NCBI GenBank assembly: GCA_017303415.1 | Contig: JAFLBJ010000001.1 | Coordinates: forward strand, 496,001 to 560,000 | Source: Chitinophagales bacterium | Lineage (GTDB): Bacteria > Bacteroidota > Bacteroidia > Chitinophagales > Chitinophagaceae | Direction of reading: 5' to 3' | Length of the DNA stretch: 64,000 bases | Shown here: positions 52,478 to 60,179 of the stretch, in pieces | How positions within the stretch are numbered: the first letter of the stretch is position 1 | Layout of the letters: every line of letters starts with the position of its first letter | Notes under the pieces: model-generated | The model's input: the letters and a program-made list of their open reading frames with translations, nothing else | Told to the model about the DNA's origin: nothing | Databases searched by the model: none | Made by a program: the position numbers and the translations under genes

Positions 52478-53767
52478 TTAATACACGATCAATTCATACC
52501 AATCTTTCTCACTATAATATTTATTGGCCAGTTCCATCAGCTCTGTGGCTCCCACAGTTTTGATGGTTTTGATCGATTCATAAAAATAAGACTCGTCCAA
52601 CCCGTTTAAAATGATATTCTTCCACCGGGCGAGAATATGAAATGGTCCGTCGAGGTCGGACAGAATGGTCCCGATCATATAATTCCGTACGAGGGAAAGC
52701 TCATCATCCTCTACGGGTTCTTCCCGTAGTGTTTTCATCTCATGATAGATCTCTTTTACCGCTGCTTCGCATACGTCTTTCCCCGCTTCAGTACTTACGA
52801 TCAGGGCGCATGACTGAATATGGTTCTGGAGATAACTATAGATCCCGTATGTATATCCCTTATCCTCGCGGATATTGCTCATTAACCTGGAACCAAAAAA
52901 CCCGCCAAAAAGGTTATTCAACACCTGCATCTTCATAAAATCCGGGTGATGCCGGTTAGGGAATAGCCGTCCCATCCGGATCGCGCCCTGCACGCCTTCG
53001 TTGTCATTGATGATCCGGAGTGGTTTCCCAAATTCCGGGGAGGGTTCCATATTGTGAAAAGGCACCTGGCGGGGTTCGGGCCGGGTGATCGGCAGGTGGC
53101 CAAACTGCTCATTCAGCAATCGGGGCAAGTCAGCGGGCAACTTTCCGGCAGTAAAGATGATACAGCGGCCCTGGGTATAATATTTTTTATAAAAAGCCAG
53201 TAACTCTTCGCGTTGAAGCGCATCCAGGTCCTCGTGACGGCTATACGAACCATAGGGATGGTCTTCCCCGTAGATATAAGCATCGATCAACCGGTTGGCG
53301 ACAAACTCTGATTTCTTCAGGTTCACGGTCAACCGTTGCTTCATATTGGTTTTAAAGATGTCCAGTTCTTCCTGGGGAAAAGTGGCATCGGTCACGAGTT
53401 CCTTTACCACAGGTAATAATTCGCCGATATGTTTGTCGAGGCAATGTAGCGTAAGCGTACTTGTTTCATTGTAACAGGCCCGGCTGAAATGGGATCCATA
53501 GTATTCAAAATGCTCATTGATCTGAAAGGCCGATTTAGTCGAAGTGCCATTTTTAAGGAGGTTATTGGTCGCTGAAGCGATCATATTCCTTTCCTCATAG
53601 CTGTTCCCGGCATAAAACACCCATTCAACCATCATCACTTCCTGTGTACCCGCATTCACGGAATACACTTCGATCCCGTTGTCCAGGGTGTATTTTTCGT
53701 AAGGCTTCAGGGTCAATTTAAAATCGGTGGCATCCACAATGGGAGGCGCTATAGTGCGATTGATCAT
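52478..53767 (-). CDS. M16 family peptidase-like subunit without active-site motif
   Basis: 429-residue member of the insulinase/processing peptidase family with two M16 domains (about 30-230 and 235-429). The zinc motif HxxEH is absent: the corresponding part reads ASATNNLLKNGTS. This makes it the non-catalytic partner of the active M16 protein encoded 12 bp upstream. The C-domain has the family elements YTYGIYSYLQNHIQSCAL and LVRNYMIGTIL. Such pairs form heterodimeric proteases. No signal peptide is visible, so cytosolic action is likely. Confidence 0.9.
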   Translation of the reverse strand: MINRTIAPPIVDATDFKLTLKPYEKYTLDNGIEVYSVNAGTQEVMMVEWVFYAGNSYEERNMIASATNNLLKNGTSTKSAFQINEHFEYYGSHFSRACYNETSTLTLHCLDKHIGELLPVVKELVTDATFPQEELDIFKTNMKQRLTVNLKKSEFVANRLIDAYIYGEDHPYGSYSRHEDLDALQREELLAFYKKYYTQGRCIIFTAGKLPADLPRLLNEQFGHLPITRPEPRQVPFHNMEPSPEFGKPLRIINDNEGVQGAIRMGRLFPNRHHPDFMKMQVLNNLFGGFFGSRLMSNIREDKGYTYGIYSYLQNHIQSCALIVSTEAGKDVCEAAVKEIYHEMKTLREEPVEDDELSLVRNYMIGTILSDLDGPFHILARWKNIILNGLDESYFYESIKTIKTVGATELMELANKYYSEKDWYELIVY

Positions 53768-53779
53768 GTAAAATGGTTC

Positions 53780-55018
53780 TCAGTTGTTGGAATAGTAATA
53801 AAGCGTGTTGCAATTCTCCGGCCGGAAGATGCGTCGGCATTCTTCCTGTATATCCTGGATGGTGACCTCCTGGTACCGGTCCAGTTCGGTATTCATCAGG
53901 GAGGCATCCCCGAGTAGTTCATAATAAGCCAGGCTACCCGCTCTGTTCATCACACTCATATCTTCAAACGCGATCATGCTTTCGGTCTTATTCTTTACCT
54001 TCTGCAATTCGTTGTCCAGTATGGGTTCGTCCTGCATTTGTTTCAATACCGACTCGATCTCCGCTTCAGCGGCCTTCATATCAGTGCCCTTTACCAGTTT
54101 CCCTTCGATCACCAACAAACCGGCATCGGTACTACCAGTGTGGTGACATTCAATCTGGCTAAACATTCTTTTTTCCTTGACCAACCGCTGGTATAGCCGC
54201 GAAGAGGCGCCTCCCCCTAATACCTCGGTGATGAGATCGGTGGCATAGTATCGTTTATCCAAACGGGGATAGATATGCCAGCATTTATACAGCGCATCAA
54301 GCGGTACATTGGCCTTTACTTCCAACTTGCGCTCCGATTGCTGCACCGGTTCCTGAGGCAGGTTGCGATTGTATTTCTCCCCGGAAGGGATATCCCCAAA
54401 CCATTTTTCCGCCAATTTCAACACCTGATCGGTCTGTACATTCCCCGCTACAACAAGGATCGCGTTGCTGGGGCAATAATGTTTGAAAAAAAACCGCTTC
54501 ACATCCTCCAGCTTTGCCTGCTCCACATGCGCAAGTTCTTTCCCGATCGTCATCCAGCGATAGGGATGGACCGTATAGGCCAGCTCCCGCATTTTATGCC
54601 ATACATCGCCATAGGGCTTATTAATATAATGCTCTTTGAACTCCTCGATCACCACTTTACGTTGTACCTCCAGGCTTTTTTCGCTAAATGCCAGGGATAG
54701 CATCCGATCGCTTTCCAACCAGAAAGCGGTCTCCAGGTTTTCTGCAGGCAACTGGATATAATAGTTTGTTACATCATTGGTGGTATAGGCATTGTTCTCC
54801 CCACCGGCCATTTGCAGCGGTTCATCATACTCGGCAATATTGACCGAGCCGCCAAACATGAGGTGTTCAAATAAATGGGCAAACCCTGTTTGGGCCGGAT
54901 CTTCATCTCTCGCCCCTACATCATACATCACATTCACCACGGCCATGGGCGTGGCATTATCAGGATGCACCAGGATACGAAGGCCATTAGGTAATACGAA
55001 TCGGTCGAAATGTATCAT
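53780..55018 (-). CDS. M16 family zinc peptidase (active subunit)
   Basis: 412-residue zinc metalloprotease. The inverted zinc motif HxxEH is HLFEH at residues 48-52 (GFAHLFEHLMFGG), and the distal glutamate is about 76 residues further (VVIEEFKEHY region). The second M16 domain has VLGGGASSRLYQRLVKEKRM (about 263), the typical ligand loop. Its gene is followed after 12 bp by the inactive partner gene. Targets are unknown; related bacterial pairs degrade peptides. No signal peptide is seen. Confidence 0.94.
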   Translation of the reverse strand: MIHFDRFVLPNGLRILVHPDNATPMAVVNVMYDVGARDEDPAQTGFAHLFEHLMFGGSVNIAEYDEPLQMAGGENNAYTTNDVTNYYIQLPAENLETAFWLESDRMLSLAFSEKSLEVQRKVVIEEFKEHYINKPYGDVWHKMRELAYTVHPYRWMTIGKELAHVEQAKLEDVKRFFFKHYCPSNAILVVAGNVQTDQVLKLAEKWFGDIPSGEKYNRNLPQEPVQQSERKLEVKANVPLDALYKCWHIYPRLDKRYYATDLITEVLGGGASSRLYQRLVKEKRMFSQIECHHTGSTDAGLLVIEGKLVKGTDMKAAEAEIESVLKQMQDEPILDNELQKVKNKTESMIAFEDMSVMNRAGSLAYYELLGDASLMNTELDRYQEVTIQDIQEECRRIFRPENCNTLYYYSNN

Positions 55019-55031
55019 AAATGCAAAAATA

Positions 55032-55122
55032 ACCAGGATTTAAGGATTTTCAGGATTATAAGGATTGACTAATCAATCCAAAAAATTAATCTTTATAATC
55101 CTGAAAATCCTTCAATCCTGGT
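55032..55122. repeat. 35-bp inverted repeat (AATCCTG/CAGGATT words)
   Basis: The left arm 55032-55066 and right arm 55088-55122 are reverse complements with two mismatches, around a 21-base loop. The right arm ends on the first base of the aspartyl-protease stop codon. The hairpin would be at the 3' end of that transcript and the 5' side of the M16 gene. It is AT-rich and may work as a terminator or an mRNA-protecting hairpin. Confidence 0.8.
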
Positions 55123-56312
55123 CAGCGGATGGATTTGATCTTAAACTCAAACTGCAGCAATTGCCCCTCCCGGGAAATGACCATTTTGATCTTCTGGCCG
55201 GCATGCTGAAGTTCCTGTTTGAATTGCTGGAGGTTTTGGCTGAAATTGTTATTGATGGCGATCACAATGTCTCCTTCGCGCAGACCGGCCTGTTCAGCCG
55301 GAGAGCCTTTGGCCACATCGCCGAGAACGACCCCTTCTTTTTCAAAATATAATTCCACCCCGGTATAGGAGTAATCAAAAAAATCGTTGTAGTGTTTATT
55401 GGGGGTGATGTAGAATTCGCGTCGGCTATAATTGAGTATGATATTGAACCGGCGCATGAGGTCATTGCCAATGATCCCGGCCAGAAAGGGATAAGAAGTC
55501 AGGTTGTTCACATCATCAAAGACAAAAGTGGGTACATTCCGGAATTTATAGGGCCCGATCTTGATCTCCTTCGTAACCGTCAGGTGCATATCGACACTCC
55601 CACCCAGTCCTTCAGCCTCTTTTACATACAAAACCCGTTTACGGTGCAGGAAGCTGCTGTCTTCCACAAATTCGCGGGAGAGTAATAAACATAATCCCGC
55701 ACCAATATCAAACAGGAACCGGGAATGGGCAGCGATATTATCCTTGATCCGGGCATTTTGCACCGGGAGTGTGCGCAGAGAAGGCTCGAGTAAGCTTCCC
55801 CCTTTGGGATAACGAAAACGTCCATTGGAGAAAACATCGATCACGAGGCTGTCATAGTTAATGGAGACAATGTATTTACTCAAAAACGAATACCCTACGA
55901 TCCCGTCGATCTTTTCGCCATACACACTGGTGAGGATATCATAGTCATTCACATGAAAATTGAGGGAGTCAACTACCAGGCCCGGCAGTCGGAATTTTCG
56001 GTTATATAAAAACCCTACTTTCTTGATACCCCCAATACCCAAAACGGTACGGTCAGAAGGTTCGGGAACCAGATTGAATTTTCGAACGGTGCTTGAATCA
56101 AGCGAGATCCCACCGCTACCCGTATCCAATATGAACTGGAGGGTGTCATTGTATTCATCAAATTGCGCCCTGAAAAGGATAACGCCCCCGGTCAACAGGC
56201 GAAAGGGGAAACTGGTGAGTCGCACACTGGGCGGGTCAACAAACTGTTCCTGGGCCTTGGTTGTCGGTGTAAATAGAATAGCAATCAGTAGTATGGCAAG
56301 CAATCGGGCCAT
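55122..56312 (-). CDS. Retropepsin-like aspartyl protease with C-terminal PDZ domain
   Basis: Exported protein of 396 residues with a signal peptide (MARLLAILLIAILFTP, ending near TKAQ, about 21). Start at 56312; the longer frame to 56384 adds an unlikely leader. An aspartyl protease fold occurs twice: FILDTGSGGISLD (active-site-like DTG, about 61) and FLFDIGAGLCLLLS (DIG, about 201). The C-terminal PDZ domain (about 300-390) reads SPAEQAGLREGDIVIAINN. It is probably a periplasmic protein-quality protease. The DTG motif is intact; the second lacks the Thr. It diverges from mqnC. Confidence 0.87.
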   Translation of the reverse strand: MARLLAILLIAILFTPTTKAQEQFVDPPSVRLTSFPFRLLTGGVILFRAQFDEYNDTLQFILDTGSGGISLDSSTVRKFNLVPEPSDRTVLGIGGIKKVGFLYNRKFRLPGLVVDSLNFHVNDYDILTSVYGEKIDGIVGYSFLSKYIVSINYDSLVIDVFSNGRFRYPKGGSLLEPSLRTLPVQNARIKDNIAAHSRFLFDIGAGLCLLLSREFVEDSSFLHRKRVLYVKEAEGLGGSVDMHLTVTKEIKIGPYKFRNVPTFVFDDVNNLTSYPFLAGIIGNDLMRRFNIILNYSRREFYITPNKHYNDFFDYSYTGVELYFEKEGVVLGDVAKGSPAEQAGLREGDIVIAINNNFSQNLQQFKQELQHAGQKIKMVISREGQLLQFEFKIKSIR

Positions 56313-56406
56313 GTGGTTGGTTAGACGAATGGATGAACTTAAATGCTGCTTTGTTTGTAAAGTTATGTCGTGGAGCTTTACCACCCTTCAAACCCCCTGA
56401 ATTCAC

Positions 56407-56414
56407 TAATTTTG
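56407..56414 (+). promoter_or_regulatory. -7 box of mqnC
   Basis: TAATTTTG matches TAnnTTTG and ends 11 bp before the ATG at 56426. It supports this start over the open frame from 56333. Confidence 0.5.
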
Positions 56415-56425
56415 CCCCCTACTAT

Positions 56426-57550
56426 ATGAATTTCCAAGACCTCTATACTAAAGCCCTTGATTTCGAGCACCTCAGTGCCGAAGAAGGCCAGTTTCTCTTT
56501 GAGCAGGCACCCCTGAATGAACTCTCCTGGGTGGCCAATGAATTAAGGAAGAAACAGGTTCCCCATGGCAAGGTCAGTTGGCAGATCGACCGGAATGTGA
56601 ACACGACCAATGTCTGTGTCGCCAATTGTAAATTCTGCAATTTCTACCGGATCCCCGGACATGCCGAGGCCTATATTACCGATATGCCTACCTACCGGGA
56701 AAAGATCCGGGAAACGATCAAATACGGTGGTGACCAACTCCTGCTGCAAGGAGGCCATCACCCGGAACTGGGATTACAGTTTTATGTAGACACTTTTAAA
56801 CAGATCAAGGAAGAATTTCCCGATATCCGTCTTCATGCCCTCGGGCCTCCCGAAGTGGCGCATATCACCAAACTGGAGAAAAGCACCCATCGCGAAGTAC
56901 TGACCGCTTTGAAGGAAGCCGGTTTGGACTCGCTTCCCGGAGCGGGAGCGGAGATCCTGGTGGACCGTGTCCGCCGCCTCATCAGCAAAGGCAAATGCGG
57001 AGCTCAGGAATGGCTCGATATCATGCACGAGGCGCACAAACTCGATATCACCACCTCCGCCACGATGATGTTTGGACATGTGGAGACCGTTGAGGAAAGA
57101 TTCGAACACCTCATCAAGATCCGGGAAGTACAAAGCCGGAAGCCGGAACATGCCAAAGGGTTTCTTGCCTTTATCCCCTGGACCTTCCAGGATGTAGATA
57201 CATTGTTGACGCGGATACGCGGCGTACAAAACCTTACAACTCCCGAAGAATACCTGCGCATGATCGCCATCAGCCGGATCATGCTCCCCAATGTGAAGAA
57301 TATCCAGGCCAGCTGGCTTACCGTAGGTAAACAGGTCGCCCAACTCTGTCTCCATGGTGGCGCCAATGATTTTGGCAGTATCATGATCGAAGAGAATGTG
57401 GTAAGTGCCGCCGGCGCGCCCCACCGCTTTACCTACCGCTCCATGCAGGATGCCATTCGCGAAGCAGGATTTGAACCCCAGCTTAGAAATCAACAATACG
57501 AATGGCGCGAATTACCTGCTGAAATTGAAGAACAGGTTATCAACTACTAA
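56426..57550 (+). CDS. mqnC: Cyclic dehypoxanthine futalosine synthase
   Basis: Radical SAM enzyme of the futalosine route to menaquinone; it cyclises dehypoxanthine futalosine. 374 residues. The cluster cysteines are C64, C68 and C71 in NVCVANCKFCNFYR. Family markers are LLQGGHHPELGLQFY (about 110), LPGAGAEILVDRVR (about 172), TSATMMFGHVETVEERFEHL (about 212) and FLAFIPWTFQ (about 246). The related MqnE differs in these regions, so MqnC is preferred. Other futalosine-route genes are not in the window. It diverges from the aspartyl protease gene. Confidence 0.88.
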   Translation: MNFQDLYTKALDFEHLSAEEGQFLFEQAPLNELSWVANELRKKQVPHGKVSWQIDRNVNTTNVCVANCKFCNFYRIPGHAEAYITDMPTYREKIRETIKYGGDQLLLQGGHHPELGLQFYVDTFKQIKEEFPDIRLHALGPPEVAHITKLEKSTHREVLTALKEAGLDSLPGAGAEILVDRVRRLISKGKCGAQEWLDIMHEAHKLDITTSATMMFGHVETVEERFEHLIKIREVQSRKPEHAKGFLAFIPWTFQDVDTLLTRIRGVQNLTTPEEYLRMIAISRIMLPNVKNIQASWLTVGKQVAQLCLHGGANDFGSIMIEENVVSAAGAPHRFTYRSMQDAIREAGFEPQLRNQQYEWRELPAEIEEQVINY

Positions 57551-57553
57551 CAG

Positions 57554-57581
57554 CTAACAGCTAATAGCTATTAGCTGTTAG
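57554..57581. repeat. Perfect 28-bp palindrome of the AGCTATTAG family
   Basis: CTAACAGCTAATAG and its exact reverse complement abut without a loop, 3 bp after the mqnC stop codon. Partial copies (CAGCTAACAG, GTTAGCTATTAG) flank it on both sides. Related words occur at 1605-1625, 31734-31764 and 61381-61398. A hairpin here could end or protect the mqnC transcript. Confidence 0.8.
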
Positions 57582-57612
57582 TAGTTAGCTATTAGGTAAA
57601 ATAAATTCGAGG

Positions 57613-57909
57613 ATGAAAAATGTCTTTGCTACGTTTCGTAAGATCGCTTTGATGGAAGGAATTTCCTTTCTGGTGCTTTTGTTTGTTGCCATGCCGTTGA
57701 AATACCTGGCCAACTTACCCCTGGCCGTCACCATTGTGGGCGGACTGCATGGCGTTCTCTTTATTGCTTTTCTCTATTTGGCCTGGGAGGTGAGATCGGA
57801 TTATAAAAAAGACTTCATCTGGCTGGTAAAAGCCTTTCTGGCTTCCATTCTTCCCTTTGGTACAATCCTGATGGATAAGCAATGGAAACAGGAGATGGCA
57901 CAGGCTTAA
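57613..57909 (+). CDS. DUF3817 domain-containing membrane protein
   Basis: 98-residue inner-membrane protein with about three helices (12-32, 38-58, 68-86). The DUF3817 pattern FRKIALMEGISFLVLLFVAMPLKYL (in part), then GGLHGVLFIAFLYLAW and LPFGTILMDK, is clear. Function unknown; relatives have been linked to heme or fatty-acid related proteins by fusion only. A second small membrane protein gene follows after 58 bp. Confidence 0.87.
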   Translation: MKNVFATFRKIALMEGISFLVLLFVAMPLKYLANLPLAVTIVGGLHGVLFIAFLYLAWEVRSDYKKDFIWLVKAFLASILPFGTILMDKQWKQEMAQA

Positions 57910-57967
57910 CCAAAGCTTAACGGGCTCCACCCTCCCCTTGCAACCATTTAGGTACGGTATTGGTCAT

Positions 57968-58276
57968 ATGTACCGTACAAAATCAAATACTGAATTGAAG
58001 AAACAACCCTCTCTTCTTTTTTGTGTGCTGATGGATGTGGTCGGGTATGCCACCTATGCCCTGCCTTTCCTCGGCGAGTTCGGCGACCTGCTCTGGGCGC
58101 CTTTATCGGCCATGGTCTTTTACCGGACCTTTGGAGGCTGGAAAGGAGCCCTGGGCGGACTTTTCAACTTTGCTGAAGAGATCCTGCCGTTCACTGATTT
58201 CATTCCCACTTTTACCCTTGCCTGGTTATGGCAAAACGTAAAAGAAGGGAAAAAGCCCGTTTTTAATCTGTCGTAA
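57968..58276 (+). CDS. Small membrane protein of unknown function
   Basis: 102-residue protein from MYRTKSNTELKKQ; the open frame begins at a TTG at 57938, which is less likely. Hydrophobic segments lie at about 18-40 and 48-66; the C-terminal part FAEEILPFTDFIPTFTLAWLW is conserved-looking. It contains the pattern GYATYALPFLGEFGDLLWAP, which I know as common in uncharacterised Bacteroidota proteins. Function unknown. It converges on arsC. Confidence 0.65.
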   Translation: MYRTKSNTELKKQPSLLFCVLMDVVGYATYALPFLGEFGDLLWAPLSAMVFYRTFGGWKGALGGLFNFAEEILPFTDFIPTFTLAWLWQNVKEGKKPVFNLS

Positions 58277-58299
58277 TAGAAAGAAAAATAGCCCCCGGG

Positions 58300-58701
58300 C
58301 TATTGTGCCAGTAACAGCTCCTCAACCAGGGCATTTACCTTTTCCCCTATGAGATCGCGTACCTTATTGAATTCCGCCGGCTCCAGGTGTTTGGGATCGG
58401 GGATCTGCCAGTCGATGAACCGTTTGGCGGGCATCCACGGGCAGGCATCTCCGCAACCCATCGTCACCACCGCATCAAAGGGAGCATAGGCTTCCACTTC
58501 CTGGAGTGATTTACTGTCATGGGTACTAAGGTCATATCCCAACTCCCGCATGGCCGCGATAGCCTTGGGGTTTACAATGCCTGAAGGTTTGCTACCCGCA
58601 CTATACGCTTCTACCTTACCCTGGCCATGTAATGTTGCAAAGGCCTGGCTCATCTGGCTGCGGTTGCTATTCTCAATACAGACAAAAAGAAGTCGGAGCA
58701 T
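58300..58701 (-). CDS. arsC: Arsenate reductase, thioredoxin-linked LMW-phosphatase type
   Basis: Reduces arsenate to arsenite in the cytosol. The 133-residue protein shows the P-loop FVCIENSNRSQ (catalytic Cys near 8, Arg near 14) and the two resolving cysteines in MGCGDACPWMP (about 81 and 86), which mark the thioredoxin-dependent class. It lies 84 bp after the terminator of the arsR-arsM unit and so is probably transcribed separately. The arsenite efflux gene (arsB or acr3) is not visible in the window. Confidence 0.92.
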   Translation of the reverse strand: MLRLLFVCIENSNRSQMSQAFATLHGQGKVEAYSAGSKPSGIVNPKAIAAMRELGYDLSTHDSKSLQEVEAYAPFDAVVTMGCGDACPWMPAKRFIDWQIPDPKHLEPAEFNKVRDLIGEKVNALVEELLLAQ

Positions 58702-58784
58702 TCGGTCTAATTTAAGTATTTAGGAATTTGAGAATGGAGAAGATTTTTCATTTTCGCTTCATCTCATTCCCCGATAAATGAATT

Positions 58785-58811
58785 AAAAAAAGGGGGGCTT
58801 GCCCACCCCCC
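58785..58811 (-). terminator. Strong intrinsic terminator of the arsR-arsM unit
   Basis: On the minus strand GGGGGG-N8-CCCCCC is followed at once by seven T residues (plus strand: A-run 58785-58791, G-run 58792-58797, C-run 58806-58811). The stem begins 7 bp after the stop of the 20-codon Cys-rich ORF, so that ORF belongs to the arsR-arsM transcript. Confidence 0.85.
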
Positions 58812-58818
58812 ATTGATT

Positions 58819-58881
58819 TTAGCAGCAACCAAGGCCGCCGCAGCAGCCTCCATCGGCCTCGCTGATTTTCGTTTTGTTCAT
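58819..58881 (-). CDS. Candidate 20-residue Cys-rich peptide in the arsenic operon
   Basis: A short ORF read directly from the sequence: MNKTKISEAD followed by GGCCGGLGCC, then TAA. It starts 29 bp after the arsM stop codon and ends 7 bp before a strong terminator, both on the same strand. The two Cys-Cys pairs separated by GGLG look like a soft-metal or arsenite binding motif. The C-terminal GCC matches the last three residues of ArsM, and ArsR also ends in CC. It could be an As(III)-binding peptide, a substrate of a modifying enzyme, or a remnant of an arsM 3' end. No known family is recognised. Translation is not proven. Confidence 0.55.
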   Translation of the reverse strand: MNKTKISEADGGCCGGLGCC

Positions 58882-58910
58882 GGCTATACTATTTAGAGTG
58901 AAAAAATACG

Positions 58911-59750
58911 TTAGCAACAACCGCTGCCGGGTTCACAGGCAGGCTTGGTAGCGGATACGGTGATACTTTCTATGCGTACGTTTCCATCGAGGTAGGCTTT
59001 TACTTCTTCCACACTGAGGTATTTGAGCAAAATTTCCTCAGGAATGGCAATGGCTTTTTCCTTCTGCAATTTCACATTGCGGAAACCATTCTCTTCGATC
59101 AGTTGCAGGTATTGCCATTTTTGAATGGCGCCGGATACACAACCTGCATATAATTCGGCGATCTCTTTCCATTTCTCAGGCATCTCTCCATTCAGTACGA
59201 TATCAGAGATACAAAAATGACCGCCCGGTTTCAGTACACGGTATATTTCACTAAAGACCTGCTTTTTATTGGGCACCAGGTTGAGTACACAGTTACTGAC
59301 GATCACATCGGCCACATTTGCCGTAACGGGCATACGCTCAATATCCCCCATGCGAAACTCCACATTATTATATCCCAGCTTTTCTGCATTGTTCCTTGCG
59401 CGATCGATCATGGCATCGGTAAAATCAATACCGATCACTTTTCCTTTTTCCCCCACAATGCGTCGGGCGATAAAAGCATCATTGCCCGCTCCGCTTCCCA
59501 GGTCGATCACCACCTGTCCTTCATGAATATCGGCGTGTTCGGTAGGAAGGCCACAGCCCAGACCAAGGTCCGCATCGGCTACATAGCCATCCAATTTGGT
59601 ATAATCATCGGCCATGATGGTATACACTTCATCGCCACCACAACATCCGGTGGCGCCACAACAGGAAGCCAGGTTATATTCCTTTTCCTGCCCGGCAATG
59701 GCACTGTATTTTTCTTTGACCAGTTGCTTGAGTTCTGCTTCTTTGTTCAT
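58911..59750 (-). CDS. arsM: Arsenite S-adenosylmethyltransferase
   Basis: Methylates As(III), using S-adenosylmethionine, to methylated and volatile arsenicals. 279 residues from MNKEAELKQLVKEKYS; the frame is open to 59789, but that part overlaps the arsR end region. The N-terminal cysteine stretch SCCGATGCCGGDE lies near residue 31, SAM motif I VIDLGSGAGNDAF near 82, and the three functional cysteines are probably in LGLGCGLP (about 65), SNCVLNLVP (about 154) and YAGCVSGAI (about 203). The C-terminus PACEPGSGCC adds two more. It lies 22 bp after arsR in the same transcript. Confidence 0.93.
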   Translation of the reverse strand: MNKEAELKQLVKEKYSAIAGQEKEYNLASCCGATGCCGGDEVYTIMADDYTKLDGYVADADLGLGCGLPTEHADIHEGQVVIDLGSGAGNDAFIARRIVGEKGKVIGIDFTDAMIDRARNNAEKLGYNNVEFRMGDIERMPVTANVADVIVSNCVLNLVPNKKQVFSEIYRVLKPGGHFCISDIVLNGEMPEKWKEIAELYAGCVSGAIQKWQYLQLIEENGFRNVKLQKEKAIAIPEEILLKYLSVEEVKAYLDGNVRIESITVSATKPACEPGSGCC

Positions 59751-59772
59751 ATTGGTTGATTTTAGGTTGATG

Positions 59773-60105
59773 TCAACAGCATTTGGCATTTACTTCCCGT
59801 AACTGCTGGAACAGGGAGTTAAAATCCAAATTGAATTTTTCAAAGGCCTCCCAGTTGATGCAATAACAACTGCGCGGACCATCGGTCTCCCCATTGATCA
59901 GGCCCGCATTTTTCAACTCTTTCAGGTGCTGACTCACGGTACTCTGCGAGAGGGGCATTACCTCAACGATCTCTCCGCAAATACACTGGTTGCGTTGCGC
60001 CAATACCCCCAGTATCGCGATCCGCGCGGGGTGACTGATGGCTTTTGCAAAAGCGGCCAGCGCCTGCTCAGTGGTAGAAAACTCTTCTTTTTTGTGGATT
60101 GCCAT
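59773..60105 (-). CDS. arsR: ArsR family transcriptional repressor
   Basis: Winged-helix repressor of 110 residues. The DNA-binding helix is [18 protein letters not shown] (about 52-69). A CxC pair (QCICGEIVE, about 40) in the alpha-3 region fits an As(III) sensor, and the C-terminus ends NAKCC, a second possible ligand pair. It heads the arsR-arsM-peptide unit. Its promoter is a clear TTTG-N20-TATATTTG, and TTGC-N5-GCAA overlaps the -7 box as a possible operator. Derepression by arsenite is inferred from family behaviour. Confidence 0.92.
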   Translation of the reverse strand: MAIHKKEEFSTTEQALAAFAKAISHPARIAILGVLAQRNQCICGEIVEVMPLSQSTVSQHLKELKNAGLINGETDGPRSCYCINWEAFEKFNLDFNSLFQQLREVNAKCC

Positions 60106-60113
60106 GTGTTTAA

Positions 60114-60155
60114 TTGCTTATCGCAAATATACGATGAAAGAATTGAGATGGCAAA
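60114..60155 (-). promoter_or_regulatory. arsR promoter with possible operator
   Basis: On the minus strand TTTG (plus 60152-60155), a 20-bp spacer and TATATTTG (plus 60124-60131) give a textbook Bacteroidota promoter. Its -7 box ends 18 bp before the ATG at 60105. TTGC-TTATC-GCAA (plus 60114-60126) overlaps the -7 box and start region and could be the ArsR site. Confidence 0.65.
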
Positions 60156-60156
60156 A

Positions 60157-60175
60157 TTTTTTTTTGGGGGGGGGG
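60157..60175. other. T9-G10 homopolymer tract upstream of the arsR promoter
   Basis: Nine T (60157-60165) followed by ten G (60166-60175) on the plus strand lie directly upstream of the -33 element. On the transcribed side this is C10-A9. Such tracts slip easily during replication and could alter promoter strength. Confidence 0.7.
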
Positions 60176-60179
60176 ATTT

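Noticed and set aside
56426..57550. Aminofutalosine synthase MqnE
   Set aside because: The motifs LLQGGHHPEL, MMFGHVET and FIPWTFQ are those of MqnC rather than MqnE.
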